The notes under the pieces were generated by a model. It ran no database searches, was not told the origin of the DNA, and worked only from the letters and a program-made list of their open reading frames with translations. The position numbers and the translations under genes are program-made. A stretch of DNA of 64,000 nt, from the NCBI RefSeq assembly GCF_004345245.1, contig NZ_SLUQ01000005.1:496001-560000 (forward strand), in the 5' to 3' direction. The stretch is from Rhizobium sp. BK251. GTDB lineage: Bacteria > Pseudomonadota > Alphaproteobacteria > Rhizobiales > Rhizobiaceae. This document shows positions 55,422 through 64,000 of the stretch, piece by piece; the stretch's first letter is position 1, and every line of letters starts with the position of its first letter.

Positions 55422-56603
55422 ATGCAGACGCTTGATTATAGTTCCCTTCTCCTGGCGCTTGGTGTGTCCGCCACCTGCCTGGCGATCACGCTCATGGGTA
55501 GCTGGCTCGCCCGCCGAACGGAAACTTTCCTTCTCACCTGCACCTTCGGTCTCGTCCTCGTTGTCGCCGGCATCTTTGTCTACAGCCTCTATGTAGGGGA
55601 GCCCGGCCTCGGCATTGGCCTTGCAAATTTTGCGCTGCTCCTCTCCGGCTTTTCGGTCATCTGGGGTGCGGCGTACCAGTTTCGGACGGGGCGGCTGCCG
55701 CGTGGGCTGGTCGGGCTGCGCATGGTTGCGGCAATGGCCATCGTGATTCCGCCCATGCTGGTTGGCTTTGACGGGCTTGCCTTCATCTTCGAGAATCTCG
55801 TGATAGCTATTCTCCTGCTGGAGACGGCCCGTGAATACTGGCGCGGACGTCAGGAGGCGCCGGTGCCGGTCATGGGCATCACCGCGCTTTATACCCTGAC
55901 ATCGATTTCCTTCATGATCTGCGCTGCAGTCCTCATCTGGAACGGCAAGCGCGTTCTTGGCGCGGCGCCGAACAACTGGGCCGAGGATCTGAGCCTCGCC
56001 ATTTGCATCGCCGGCATGACCGGTATCGGCGCCCTCTCGCTTGCGCTGCACCAATGGCGGCTGGCTGCGCGCCATCGCCTCGATGCGATAACCGATCCCC
56101 TGACCGGTCTCCTGAACCGGCGGGCACTTTTCGACCTTCACGGCGAACGGCCGGTCGATGCTTCGACCGCTGTGATCCTCTTCGACGTCGACCGGTTCAA
56201 GACCGTCAACGACCAATATGGTCATGCGGTTGGCGACCGCGTGCTGAAGGCCTTCGCCGACGTGCTCTCGGCCAACTGCAGGACGGTGGATACTGCTGCC
56301 CGCCTCGGTGGCGAAGAGTTCGCCCTCGTCCTGCGCGGCGTGCTGCCCGGCAGGGCCGAGATCATCGCCGAACGCGTGCGAAGCTCGTTCGAGGCGCGCG
56401 AGATGAATTGCGACGGCAAGGTGGTGAAATGCACCGTCAGCGTTGGTGTCGTCACCGCGTCCGGCCAGCCGCTCAGCTTCGACGCCATGTTGAGCGGTGC
56501 CGACAACGCACTTTACGCGGCCAAGAGGGGCGGTCGCAACCGCATCGAAGTCGGCAGCTATCTCCATGCCGTCGCTTCGGATGCGTCGCGAAGCGCATCT
56601 TGA
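55422..56603 (+). CDS. Membrane diguanylate cyclase (GGDEF)
   Basis: Makes cyclic di-GMP from GTP. About 210 N-terminal residues form six or so membrane helices of unknown sensing function (LLLALGVSATCLAITLMGSW, FGLVLVVAGIFVYSLYVGEP). The GGDEF domain then reads DPLTGLLNRRALFDLHGE, VILFDVDRFKTVNDQYGHAV and ARLGGEEFALVLRG: the active GGEEF variant. RTVD, five residues before GGEEF, is a complete RxxD inhibitory site, so product feedback is expected. I start at 55422 (GGAGAATGG upstream); the frame is open to 55383. Confidence 0.9.
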   Translation: MQTLDYSSLLLALGVSATCLAITLMGSWLARRTETFLLTCTFGLVLVVAGIFVYSLYVGEPGLGIGLANFALLLSGFSVIWGAAYQFRTGRLPRGLVGLRMVAAMAIVIPPMLVGFDGLAFIFENLVIAILLLETAREYWRGRQEAPVPVMGITALYTLTSISFMICAAVLIWNGKRVLGAAPNNWAEDLSLAICIAGMTGIGALSLALHQWRLAARHRLDAITDPLTGLLNRRALFDLHGERPVDASTAVILFDVDRFKTVNDQYGHAVGDRVLKAFADVLSANCRTVDTAARLGGEEFALVLRGVLPGRAEIIAERVRSSFEAREMNCDGKVVKCTVSVGVVTASGQPLSFDAMLSGADNALYAAKRGGRNRIEVGSYLHAVASDASRSAS

Positions 56604-56792
56604 TCGGCATCGACCTCTGCCATAATGTGGCAGGCGGCCGGATGCGGCCAGCCGACCCGCGGCGCCCTCGGGCGCAATGGTGAATGCATCCACACGACAT
56701 CCCTCACATCCTTGCCGCTTGGCTTTGATGGCGAACGGATCAGCAGAGCGGGCACTGATCTTGCCGTTCGTCGCCAGAGGAAGGATGAACCA

Positions 56793-57338
56793 ATGCGCGA
56801 TTTTCGCGACGCGAAGCTTATGGCCAAGGCCCTCAGACAGGCCTTCGCCGATCGCAATACGCCTATTTCCCACAGCGAAGCGCTGGAGATCGTCGCCGCC
56901 CAGTTCGGCTTCGACGAATGGAATATCCTGTCTGCCAGGATCGAGGCGGCCTCGGCCGCAGCCGGCAGCACCAATCGCCCCAGTATCGAGCCGCCGATCC
57001 CGATCTTCCGCATCTTCTCCGTGGAAAAGGCCATGGAGTTCTATTGCGGCTTTCTCGGCTTCACGCTCGATTGGGAGCATCGCTTCGGAGACAACTTTCC
57101 CCTCTATTGCCAGGTATCGCGTGATCGCATGATCATGCATCTCAGCGAGCACTCTGGCGACGCAAGCCCCGGTGCGAAGGCTTTCGTCTGGGTGACGGGC
57201 GTACGCGCCTACCAGGCGGAACTCGCGGCCAAGGACTATCGCTACATGAAGCCGGGCGTCGAAGAGGCGCCCTGGGGTTTCGAGATGACGGTAATCGATC
57301 CCTTCAGCAACCGCATCGCCTTCTGCGAACGGAAGTGA
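56793..57338 (+). CDS. Glyoxalase-superfamily protein with N-terminal Glyoxalase_8-type domain
   Basis: The 181-residue product begins MRDFRDAKLMAKALRQAFAD; its first 55 residues (HSEALEIVAAQFGFDEWNIL) match the N-terminal domain of the bleomycin-resistance/glyoxalase group. A VOC domain follows (PIFRIFSVEKAMEFYCGFLG, LYCQVSRDRMIMHLSEHSGD, WGFEMTVIDPFSNRIAFCER). Such proteins bind small ligands or drugs such as bleomycin. AGGAAGG lies before the ATG. Confidence 0.82.
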   Translation: MRDFRDAKLMAKALRQAFADRNTPISHSEALEIVAAQFGFDEWNILSARIEAASAAAGSTNRPSIEPPIPIFRIFSVEKAMEFYCGFLGFTLDWEHRFGDNFPLYCQVSRDRMIMHLSEHSGDASPGAKAFVWVTGVRAYQAELAAKDYRYMKPGVEEAPWGFEMTVIDPFSNRIAFCERK

Positions 57339-57371
57339 CCTGACGCGGGAGGTGCACCCTCCAGCTTTTCC

Positions 57372-57854
57372 TCAGATGATCATCAGTGCCCGCACGAAGG
57401 CGATGGCTGAAATCAGCGAAGCGATGGTCCGGACATGGTTCCACCAGGTCCAGTCTTTAAGGTAGGTCGCCCATAGCTGCGCGGCGGCAGGATCGCTGCC
57501 GCCGACCTTCGCCAGCGCATCGTTCAAGGGGACGTTGAAGACGATCGTCGAAATGAACGAGGCGAACAGGTAGGACGCGGCCCCCGCCAGCATCCACACG
57601 CTGGCGCTGCCGCGCCAGCCCATTATGGCGATCACCGAAATGGCGATGCACAGAAGCGCCGTCGGAACGAAGAGCAGCATGAAGGGCGAGCGGACGATCG
57701 TCACATTGATGGAGTTCATCGCGGCGATGCCCTGCTCGGCCGGGATCCTTGCAAATGCCGTCATGACGAAGGTCGAGAAGGCAAAGAACATGCCGGCGAT
57801 CAAGCCGCTACCGATGGCAGCCGCGATAAGAATGACGGGAAGAGCGAAGGCCAT
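57372..57854 (-). CDS. DUF1772 membrane protein (anthrone-oxygenase-like)
   Basis: A 160-residue protein with four membrane helices (FALPVILIAAAIGSGLIAGM, MLLFVPTALLCIAISVIAIM, MLAGAASYLFASFISTIVFN, VRTIASLISAIAFVRALMI) of the DUF1772 family; fungal relatives include anthrone oxygenases. I start at 57854 (MAFALPV) because GGAGG lies eight bases before; the earlier ATG at 57860 is too close to that site. It is divergent from the TetR gene at 58078, so it is probably the regulator's target. Confidence 0.82.
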   Translation of the reverse strand: MAFALPVILIAAAIGSGLIAGMFFAFSTFVMTAFARIPAEQGIAAMNSINVTIVRSPFMLLFVPTALLCIAISVIAIMGWRGSASVWMLAGAASYLFASFISTIVFNVPLNDALAKVGGSDPAAAQLWATYLKDWTWWNHVRTIASLISAIAFVRALMII

Positions 57855-58018
57855 GGTCATTTCCTCCATAGTTTCACTGTCGCTACGCGGCTGTTGCGAC
57901 TGCGATCGGGCACAGACTGCCCATCCCTGTCCGAGGCGCCCCGCGTCCCAACTCCGCCAATGAGAATGATTTCCGGAATTTGCATGTCGAAACTCCCTGA
58001 TCAAAAAGGAGAAACTCT

Positions 58019-58035
58019 CTCATTTGCAAAATGAG
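58019..58035. promoter_or_regulatory. Probable TetR operator between DUF1772 and tetR
   Basis: CTCATTT-GCA-AAATGAG is a perfect 7-3-7 palindrome inside a pair of direct repeats (AACTCTCTCATTT at 58013-58025 and AACTCTCTTATTT at 58039-58051). It lies 42 bases before the tetR ATG and about 165 bases before the divergent DUF1772 start. Confidence 0.65.
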
Positions 58036-58077
58036 ATAAACTCTCTTATTTTGTTTGTCAACAGCAGGAGGTTTGGC

Positions 58078-58734
58078 ATGGATGGAGAGTCGTCACCCCG
58101 GCGCAGGCGGCGGGCAGACAACGGCGGGCAGCTCCGTCGCATTCCCAGCCAGAAACGGGGCCGCGACCGCTTCGAGAAAATTCTCGCCGTGGCCATGGAG
58201 CTTATCGAAAGAAATGGCAGTGATGCCCTGAAGATGAGCGAGATAGTCGAAAAGGCCGACCTGTCTTTCGGTGCGCTCTATCAGTACTTCCCTGACAAGA
58301 CCTCGATCATCCGGACGCTTGCGGAGCGCTTCAACGAGCAGGGTAGGGCATGCGTCCAGGCAGAACTCGCCAAGGTGACCGACGCCGCTGGACTGCGGCA
58401 GGCGCTGTGCGACATCGCCGATCAGTATTACGAGTTTTTCCGCCGCGAGCCGGTCATGCGCGACATCTGGTTCGCCACGCAGGCGGACAAGCTTCTGCGC
58501 GAGGTGGATGCCGAGGATATGGAGTTTCACGCCCAGGCCCTGCTTGCGGCGCTCAAGCGGCTCTCGCCGGATCGGCAGGATGCTGAACTTGTCATGGTTT
58601 CGCGGCTGGTGATGCAGTTGCTCGCGGCAGCGGTGCGGTATGCGATCTCGCTGGATGAGAAAGAGGGCGAGGCCGCAATCGCGCTTTACAAGAAAATGTT
58701 GCCCGCGGATATCGAACGGCTGTCGGGCATGTGA
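58078..58734 (+). CDS. TetR-family transcriptional regulator
   Basis: The N-terminal DNA-binding domain is KILAVAMELIERNGSDALKM then SEIVEKADLSFGALYQYFPD, followed by a helical ligand-binding half. The N-terminal arm is basic (SPRRRRRADNGGQLRRIPSQ). GGAGG lies seven bases before the ATG at 58078; the frame is open to 58024. It is divergent from the DUF1772 gene across a palindromic operator, so local autoregulation is likely. Confidence 0.9.
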   Translation: MDGESSPRRRRRADNGGQLRRIPSQKRGRDRFEKILAVAMELIERNGSDALKMSEIVEKADLSFGALYQYFPDKTSIIRTLAERFNEQGRACVQAELAKVTDAAGLRQALCDIADQYYEFFRREPVMRDIWFATQADKLLREVDAEDMEFHAQALLAALKRLSPDRQDAELVMVSRLVMQLLAAAVRYAISLDEKEGEAAIALYKKMLPADIERLSGM

Positions 58735-58785
58735 TCACGTCTCGCCCCTGCATCCGAGCGCGGCGGAGACTGCGGGTGGCGATTA

Positions 58786-60054
58786 TCAGGGCAGAATGCT
58801 CAGAAGCGCAAAGTGGCCGATTGCCCCAAGGCCTATCGCGATGCCGGACGCAGCTGCGAGGGCACTGGCATAGGGGCGGCTGCCGGCAGTGAAGGCAAGC
58901 GCGACCTTTGTCGCCACATTGACCGCAACCGCTATGAGAATGACCTCCGCCGCAGTGGCTATCGTGACCGTCGAGCCTGCAAGCCGGGCGGTGGAAAGAG
59001 TGATGGCGTCCACGTCGACAAGGCCTGAAATGGCTGCAACTGCATAGAGCGCCGACGCGCCGACATGGTCGATGGCGATCTTGGATATGAGGCTGATCAA
59101 TCCGAGCAGCAGCGCGAAGGAGATCACCGTGCTCAGCTCGAACGGATTCTTGAGTTGGACGTGAGGAACATTCTGTGCCGAGCCCCCACGCCGGGCCCAC
59201 AGGATCGCTGCGGCCACAAATCCGACGATCGCCGGGATCAGCCCCGCCGCGAGCGGCAGAAGCATGCTCGGGGACAAGGCTGTGCCGATGACGAGGACGC
59301 GGCCGCAGGATAGCGCGCCGGCAATCGCCGCACCCGCAGCAAGATAGGTCGATCCTTGCGGCGCATCCTTCGAATATCGTGCAAAGGACAGCGTCAGCGC
59401 CGTGGACGATACCAGCCCTCCGGCCGCGCCTGCCAGGAGCACGCCGTGGCTTGTGCCCAACGTCTTGATGGCAATGTAGCCGGCAAAGGAAAGCGCTGCG
59501 ATCGTGATCGTCAGCAGCCAGAGGGAATAGGGATTAAGCGCGCCCCATGGATCGAGCGCCCTGTCGGGCAGAAGGGGAAGTGCAATGACCGTCATGGCGA
59601 GGAGCACGAGGGCAGAGCGTAACTCGATCCAGGTCAGTCCCTTCAGGAAGCCGTGCAGCCTGTCGCGCGCCGCAAGCACCGCCGTGGTCACGACCCCGCC
59701 CGCCGCCGCGGTGACGACATCCCCGACCGCGGCAAGAACGCCGAGACAGAAAACGACAAGTGCTGCTACCACGGTCGTGATGCTGTAATCATCGTCCTCC
59801 TCCGCCTCCTGCCACTTGCCGGCGATGTAGACGAGGCCGAGCAGGAAGGCGATGGTCGCCGGAAGGAACGGGCCGGTCGCGGAATGAAGCGTTCCCGCAA
59901 TGCCGCCGAGAAAGCCCGTTAGGCCGAACGTGCGCAAGCCTGCGGTCCTGCCGCCGGGCCGCACCTCGCGTTCGCGCCAGCCTCGCTCGACACCGACGAG
60001 CAGGCCGATGGCGAGTGCGACAGCAAGACGCTGGAAGGCTTCGAGATGTTCCAT
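58786..60054 (-). CDS. MgtC/SapB-domain and DUF4010 membrane protein
   Basis: The N-terminal ~150 residues are MgtC/SapB-like (MEHLEAFQRLAVALAIGLLV, GVERGWREREVRPGGRTAGL, RTFGLTGFLGGIAGTLHSAT), and the remainder DUF4010 (GVLLAGAAGGLVSSTALTLS, AAISGLVDVDAITLSTARLA), about twelve helices in all. The family is of unknown function, with MgtC relatives linked to low-Mg survival. I start at 60054 (422 residues); the open frame to 60210 has no supporting site. Confidence 0.85.
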   Translation of the reverse strand: MEHLEAFQRLAVALAIGLLVGVERGWREREVRPGGRTAGLRTFGLTGFLGGIAGTLHSATGPFLPATIAFLLGLVYIAGKWQEAEEDDDYSITTVVAALVVFCLGVLAAVGDVVTAAAGGVVTTAVLAARDRLHGFLKGLTWIELRSALVLLAMTVIALPLLPDRALDPWGALNPYSLWLLTITIAALSFAGYIAIKTLGTSHGVLLAGAAGGLVSSTALTLSFARYSKDAPQGSTYLAAGAAIAGALSCGRVLVIGTALSPSMLLPLAAGLIPAIVGFVAAAILWARRGGSAQNVPHVQLKNPFELSTVISFALLLGLISLISKIAIDHVGASALYAVAAISGLVDVDAITLSTARLAGSTVTIATAAEVILIAVAVNVATKVALAFTAGSRPYASALAAASGIAIGLGAIGHFALLSILP

Positions 60055-60251
60055 GTCCGCAACGATATTCACGTGGGGATGGCGCGCAAGGCGAAATCGT
60101 TGAAGAAACAGGCCTATCCGGCTTGGGGGAAGTTGCCCGCAAAACGGCTCCGGCGCTTTTGCGGGCATTCTCGATCTTTGGACGCCTCGTGTTCTGGAAA
60201 CTTGCCGCACTTGCTGCTATTGGCCGATAAATTTGGCCAAAGGAGAGAGCG

Positions 60252-60947
60252 ATGATCCAGACGACATTCACCGACCGCACCGTCATGGCGGAGCTCGTGG
60301 CGAGGATGCTCTGGGAGATCAAGGCGGTGCATTTCAATGCTGCACAGCCCTATAAACTCTCCTCGGGCATGGCGAGCCCGGTCTATATCGATTGCCGCAA
60401 GCTGCTTTCCTTCCCGCGCATCCGCTCTACGGTCATGGACTTCGCCGCCAGCGTTGTGATGCGCGATGCCGGCTTCGAACAGTTCGATTGCATTGCCGGC
60501 GGAGAGACGGCCGGCATTCCGTTTGCGGCACTGCTCGCAGACAGGCTCAGCCTGCCGATGGTCTATGTTCGCAAGAAGCCGAAGGGCCACGGCCGCAATG
60601 CACAGATCGAAGGCAACATGCCGGAGGGTTCACGCGTGCTCGTCATCGAGGATCTGACGACGGCCGGCGGCAGCATGTTCCAGTTCATCGATGCGGTGCG
60701 AGCCGCCGGCGGCGTCGTCGATCACGGCATTGCGCTCTTCTACTACGACATCTTCGACGAAGGCGCCCTCCGCTTTGCAAACGGCAAGGTGAAGCTGCAT
60801 TATATCGCCACCTGGCGGAACGTTCTTGCAGTCGCAAGGGAACAGAAGCTCTTCGACGAGACGACCCTTGCCGAAGTCGAAGCCTTTCTGGATGCGCCGC
60901 TCGCCTGGTCGGGTCGCAACGGCGGCGTGAGTGAGCTTTCGCTCTAG
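60252..60947 (+). CDS. pyrE: Orotate phosphoribosyltransferase
   Basis: Transfers the phosphoribosyl group of PRPP to orotate to form OMP. The PRPP-binding motif [20 protein letters not shown] is complete, with [20 protein letters not shown] and [16 protein letters not shown] before it. The 231-residue size matches alphaproteobacterial PyrE. GGAGAGAG precedes the ATG. The PfkB kinase follows after 60 bases. Confidence 0.95.
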   Translation: MIQTTFTDRTVMAELVARMLWEIKAVHFNAAQPYKLSSGMASPVYIDCRKLLSFPRIRSTVMDFAASVVMRDAGFEQFDCIAGGETAGIPFAALLADRLSLPMVYVRKKPKGHGRNAQIEGNMPEGSRVLVIEDLTTAGGSMFQFIDAVRAAGGVVDHGIALFYYDIFDEGALRFANGKVKLHYIATWRNVLAVAREQKLFDETTLAEVEAFLDAPLAWSGRNGGVSELSL

Positions 60948-61007
60948 CGTTTTGACAAAAGCTCGCTTAATCCGTTGATGAAAGATAGGCAATCGGGAGG
61001 AGTTTTC

Positions 61008-61934
61008 ATGATTCTGTGCTGTGGCGAGGCCTTGATCGACATGCTGCCGCGGGAGACGACTCTCGGCGAAAAGGGCTTTGCGCCCTATGCCGGCGGCGCG
61101 ATCTTCAACACCGCGATCGCGCTCGGGCGCCTCGGTGTTCCGACGGCCTTTTTCACCGGCATCGCCGACGACATGATGGGCGAAATCCTTCTCGACACTC
61201 TGAAGGCCAGCAATGTCGATTATGGCCCCTGCGCCATTACCGCGCGTCCGTCGACGATCGCCTTCGTCAAGCTCGTCAACGGCCAGGCGACCTATGCCTT
61301 CTATGACGAAGGCACGGCTGGCCGCATGATTACGACCGATGACCTGCCGGCGCTCGGCGACGATTGCGAGGCACTGCATTTTGGCGCGATCAGCCTTATT
61401 CCCAGTCCTTGTGGAGAGACTTACGAAGCCTTGCTTCTGCGCGAGCATGAGAAGCGCGTCATCTCGCTCGATCCGAATATCCGCCCCGGCTTCATCAAGA
61501 ATAAGCAGGCCCATATGGCCCGCATCAGCCGCATGGCGGCCAAGTCGGATATCCTCAAATTCTCGGACGAAGACCTGGCCTGGTTCGGCCTGGAGGGCAA
61601 TCATGATGATCTTGCTGCCCACTGGCTGAAGCACGGCGCCAAGCTCGTCGTCATCACCAAGGGCGCGGAAGGCGCCGAGGGCTATACGAGGGAGCGTAAG
61701 GTCACGGTTCCGAGCGAGCGCGTGACGGTTGTCGACACGGTCGGTGCGGGCGATACCTTCGACGCGGGCGTGCTTGCGTCGTTGAAGATGGACGGCCTGT
61801 TGACCAAGGCGCAGGTAGCCACGCTCGATGAGAAGGCGCTGCGCAACGCGCTGACGCTCGGCGCCAAGGCCGCTGCCGTTACCGTTTCCCGCGCCGGCGC
61901 AAATCCTCCCTGGGCGCGCGAGATCGGTCTTTGA
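61008..61934 (+). CDS. frk: PfkB-family fructokinase
   Basis: Starts MILCCGEALIDMLPRETTLG at 61008, after GGGAGGAG. The PfkB signatures are ALGRLGVPTAFFTGIADDMM and the catalytic VDTVGAGDTFDAGVLASLKM (the Asp base). With 308 residues and neighbours frcBCAK and pgi it most likely phosphorylates D-fructose to fructose 6-phosphate, which pgi can use. Other PfkB sugars (2-keto-3-deoxygluconate, adenosine) are not excluded by sequence alone. Confidence 0.88.
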   Translation: MILCCGEALIDMLPRETTLGEKGFAPYAGGAIFNTAIALGRLGVPTAFFTGIADDMMGEILLDTLKASNVDYGPCAITARPSTIAFVKLVNGQATYAFYDEGTAGRMITTDDLPALGDDCEALHFGAISLIPSPCGETYEALLLREHEKRVISLDPNIRPGFIKNKQAHMARISRMAAKSDILKFSDEDLAWFGLEGNHDDLAAHWLKHGAKLVVITKGAEGAEGYTRERKVTVPSERVTVVDTVGAGDTFDAGVLASLKMDGLLTKAQVATLDEKALRNALTLGAKAAAVTVSRAGANPPWAREIGL

Positions 61935-61937
61935 GGC

Positions 61938-62741
61938 TCAGGCGATCCTATCCAGAAAGCCGAGCACTTCGCGATTGAAGAGCTCGGGCCGCTGCAGCGG
62001 CGCGAAATGGCTGACACGCGGCAGCACGATCAGTTCCGCATCGGGAATGGTGCGTGCCAGATAATCGGCGTGCTCCGGCTTGATGAATTCGTCGTTCTCG
62101 CCGATGGCCACCGTAACCGGCACCGCGATGCGCGCAAGGTCGTTGGCGCCGTAGTTCGGCTCACTCTGCATCATCACGGTCACGGCCGCGACGAACGCCT
62201 CGAACTCGCCCGGTGTGGCCGAGAGCGCCTGATAGTCCTTCCTGTGGCGGCTGAAGCAGCGGTCGATCACCGGCGTCGGCTTGAACTCATGGACGCCACT
62301 CGGATCCGTGTTGCAGGCAAAGAAGAAGACGCCGCAGATGCGCTCCGGCACCTGGTCAGCGAGGATCAGCGCGGTGCAGGCGCCGTCGCTCCAGCCGACG
62401 AGAGCGGCCTCCGCAAGGCCAAGATGATCCATCACGGCGAGCACGTCGGAGGCCAAGAGCTGGTATTTGAAGGGGCGGGAATCGCGCGTGCTGCGGCCGT
62501 GTCCGCGACTGTCGATCACCACCACCTGATAGCCCTCTTCGACAAGTGCCGGCACCTGAAAGCCCCAGTTTCCTGCGTTCCCGAGACCCCCGTGCAGCAG
62601 GATCACCGCCGGGCCTGACCCGTAGCTCGCATGCCAGATCCGGGCGCCGTCGTGATCGACGAAGCCCTCGCGTTCGGCGTCCGGCAAGGGCGCTGCTCCG
62701 TACGCCTCGAAATCCACAAGTTCGTCGTCTGCCACATTCAT
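61938..62741 (-). CDS. Alpha/beta hydrolase
   Basis: A 267-residue hydrolase with VILLHGGLGNAGNWGFQVPA (oxyanion-hole HG region), the nucleophile elbow ALVGWSDGACTALILADQVP (Ser of GWSDG), the acid in IGENDEFIKPEHADYLART and the His in VLPRVSHFAPLQRPELFN. The substrate is unknown; it resembles esterases or epoxide hydrolases. The ATG at 62741 (MNVADDELVDFEAYG) follows AGGAGAGG; the open frame to 62765 is not needed. It converges with the fructokinase gene, 3 bases between stops. Confidence 0.88.
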   Translation of the reverse strand: MNVADDELVDFEAYGAAPLPDAEREGFVDHDGARIWHASYGSGPAVILLHGGLGNAGNWGFQVPALVEEGYQVVVIDSRGHGRSTRDSRPFKYQLLASDVLAVMDHLGLAEAALVGWSDGACTALILADQVPERICGVFFFACNTDPSGVHEFKPTPVIDRCFSRHRKDYQALSATPGEFEAFVAAVTVMMQSEPNYGANDLARIAVPVTVAIGENDEFIKPEHADYLARTIPDAELIVLPRVSHFAPLQRPELFNREVLGFLDRIA

Positions 62742-62853
62742 TCGACCTCTCCTGAAACGATCCACCTAAGGACGACCGGCCGCATCGCCTTTCGACATCG
62801 ATTCTGAAAAACACCATGCGGCAGAAACCGCCGACAGAAGCCGCTTTGACCCT

Positions 62854-63318
62854 TTAGCGGCCGCCCCAGCCATAGTGGGTAACCGGGTGGCCTGTTCGGG
62901 GATGTGGAGCGTCGCGCAGAAAAATCAGGCCCGCCTTCTCATAAAAGGCACGAGCCCTTGCGTTGCTTGACGCAGTGAACAGCGTGATGCCCTCCGGCAT
63001 TGCCTTCATGGCGTGGCCAAGAAGCGCTTGACCGATGCCGTAGCCGAGGAACCCGGGTCGAATAAATAATTGGTCGAGAATGGCTTCGCGCGGCTTGATC
63101 GCGACAAACCCGATGACACGACTTTCGCGAGCGACAACCGTCACCTCCCACCCCGCGGCAAACGCGAGATCAACGCGCTCCCGCAGCTCGTTCATCGTCG
63201 GCATGACAGGAGGCCCGACATCCGGCAGGCTGGCGCTGCTGTGCCAAACCTCGGCAATCGCGTCATGGTCGGCCTCAACGGATGGCCGGAGGTGATAGCT
63301 CGGGATTGTTACCTTCAT
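62854..63318 (-). CDS. GNAT-family N-acetyltransferase
   Basis: A single GNAT domain of 154 residues: VTIPSYHLRPSVEADHDAIA, VIGFVAIKPREAILDQLFIR, and the acetyl-CoA loop PGFLGYGIGQALLGHAMKAM (Q/RxxGxG/A type). GITLFTASSNARARAFYEKA and HYGWGGR close the fold. The substrate is unknown. It has its own start and a 139-base gap after pgi. Confidence 0.9.
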   Translation of the reverse strand: MKVTIPSYHLRPSVEADHDAIAEVWHSSASLPDVGPPVMPTMNELRERVDLAFAAGWEVTVVARESRVIGFVAIKPREAILDQLFIRPGFLGYGIGQALLGHAMKAMPEGITLFTASSNARARAFYEKAGLIFLRDAPHPRTGHPVTHYGWGGR

Positions 63319-63457
63319 GTTCCATCAAATGCCGGGACGCCAGCAAGCCAGCCTCAACTACCGGTGCAGTTGGTGGCCAAGGCTCCTCCGGAGCCACCGA
63401 ATGCCACAGAAACTCCCGCAGCGGCTGCCACGGGAGCGTTCCTGATCCCGGTCGATC

Positions 63458-64000
63458 CTACTTCGCCAGCTTGGCCAGCGCGGCAACCAGCCCCTGCGTC
63501 GAGGAATCGTGGCCCGCAGCGCTCTCCTTGCCTTCGACGACCGGCAGCAGGCCTGTCGCCAGTTCTTTGCCGAGCTCGACGCCCCACTGGTCGAAGGAGT
63601 TGATGCGGAAGAGCACGCCTTCGACAAAGACGCGATGCTCGTAAAGCGCAATCAGCCGGCCGAGCGCGTAAGGCGTCAGCTTGTCATAGACGAAGGTGAT
63701 GGAGGGGCGGTTGCCGGTGAAGACGCGGTGCGGGGCAATGAAGTCCGCCTTCTTCTCGTCCATGCCCTTGTCGGTCAGCTGCTTCTTTGCCTCCGCAAAG
63801 GTGCGGCCCTTCATCAGTGCCTCCGACTGGGCAAGCACGTTCGCCATGAGGAGCTGGTGCTGGTGGCGCAGTTCCGGCTCGAAGGCATTGGCGGCGATCA
63901 TGAACTCGGCCGGAATGATGCTCGTGCCCTGGTGGATGAGCTGGTAGAAGGCGTGCTGGCCGTTGGTGCCCGGCTCGCCCCACACGACGGGTCCGGAATT
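63458..64000 (-). CDS. pgi: Glucose-6-phosphate isomerase, C-terminal part (runs off the right edge)
   Basis: Interconverts glucose 6-phosphate and fructose 6-phosphate. Only the C-terminal ~180 residues are in the window: the conserved [20 protein letters not shown] substrate loop (the Glu/His site), [20 protein letters not shown] and [20 protein letters not shown], all invariant in PGI. It ends KLAK at 63458. With the fructokinase and frc genes it links fructose uptake to central metabolism. Confidence 0.95.
   Translation of the reverse strand, partial: NSGPVVWGEPGTNGQHAFYQLIHQGTSIIPAEFMIAANAFEPELRHQHQLLMANVLAQSEALMKGRTFAEAKKQLTDKGMDEKKADFIAPHRVFTGNRPSITFVYDKLTPYALGRLIALYEHRVFVEGVLFRINSFDQWGVELGKELATGLLPVVEGKESAAGHDSSTQGLVAALAKLAK

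Noticed and set aside
1..64000. CRISPR arrays, complete insertion sequences, phage genes or rRNA
   Set aside because: No regularly spaced repeats, transposase or integrase motifs, structural phage genes or rRNA segments were seen on either strand.

Overview
The window is a G+C-rich chromosomal segment from an alphaproteobacterium of the Rhizobiaceae (Sinorhizobium/Ensifer, Rhizobium or Shinella type). This rests on three blocks: rpmH-rnpA-yidC-engB-argB, def-fmt-truA with dapE and dapD close by, and a frcR/frcBCAK fructose cluster followed by pyrC, pyrE, a fructokinase and pgi. The last order resembles the S. meliloti chromosome as I remember it; no database was consulted.

Region 1 (1-21992) is mostly housekeeping. 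It holds a truncated ribokinase, rmuC, a soluble globin-coupled chemoreceptor, def-fmt-truA, dapE and dapD, a LOG-family hydrolase, a secreted four-EF-hand protein, a HAD nucleotidase, a PEP-mutase-like protein, argB, engB, yidC, rnpA and rpmH. A transmembrane chemoreceptor with a C-terminal CheR/CheB-tether-like pentapeptide and an orphan sensor histidine kinase close the region. Between argB and engB an anti-sigma factor survives next to a decayed, frameshifted ECF sigma gene.

Region 2 (22218-37181) is accessory and partly decayed. It starts at a tRNA-Arg(ACG), followed by two diverged copies of the tRNA 3' end. Next come a small membrane protein, a cupin remnant, a DUF1254/DUF1214 C-terminal fragment, a full-length but frameshifted DUF1254 gene, and a 950-residue winged-helix/ATPase/repeat regulator. 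A group of oxidoreductase genes follows: a VOC protein, several SDRs (one with an internal deletion, one without the YxxxK pair), a LysR regulator with a palindrome touching its start codon, a phospholipid-methyltransferase-like gene, a TetR regulator and an aldo/keto reductase.

Region 3 (37328-45011) has a strong small-RNA candidate with three successive hairpins that each show a CCTCCTCCC (anti-Shine-Dalgarno) loop. It also has a cytochrome bd operon read leftward: GbsR/MarR-type regulator, cydD, cydC, cydA, cydB and a 40-residue cydX. A perfect FNR/FixK box lies upstream of the regulator, which suggests induction at low oxygen.

Region 4 (45012-53693) is catabolic. A FAD amine/amino-acid oxidoreductase, an SDR and a proline-racemase-family enzyme with a Ser/Cys catalytic pair suggest hydroxyproline or related imino-acid use. 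Then come fucU, the ROK regulator frcR and the ABC fructose system frcB-frcC-frcA-frcK, with a palindromic operator and promoter between frcR and frcB and a hairpin between frcB and frcC.

Region 5 (53807-64000) has DUF805, pyrC, a membrane diguanylate cyclase, a glyoxalase-superfamily protein, a DUF1772 gene divergent from a TetR regulator, a DUF4010 membrane protein, pyrE, a PfkB-type sugar kinase, an alpha/beta hydrolase, a GNAT acetyltransferase and the C-terminal part of pgi, cut by the window edge.
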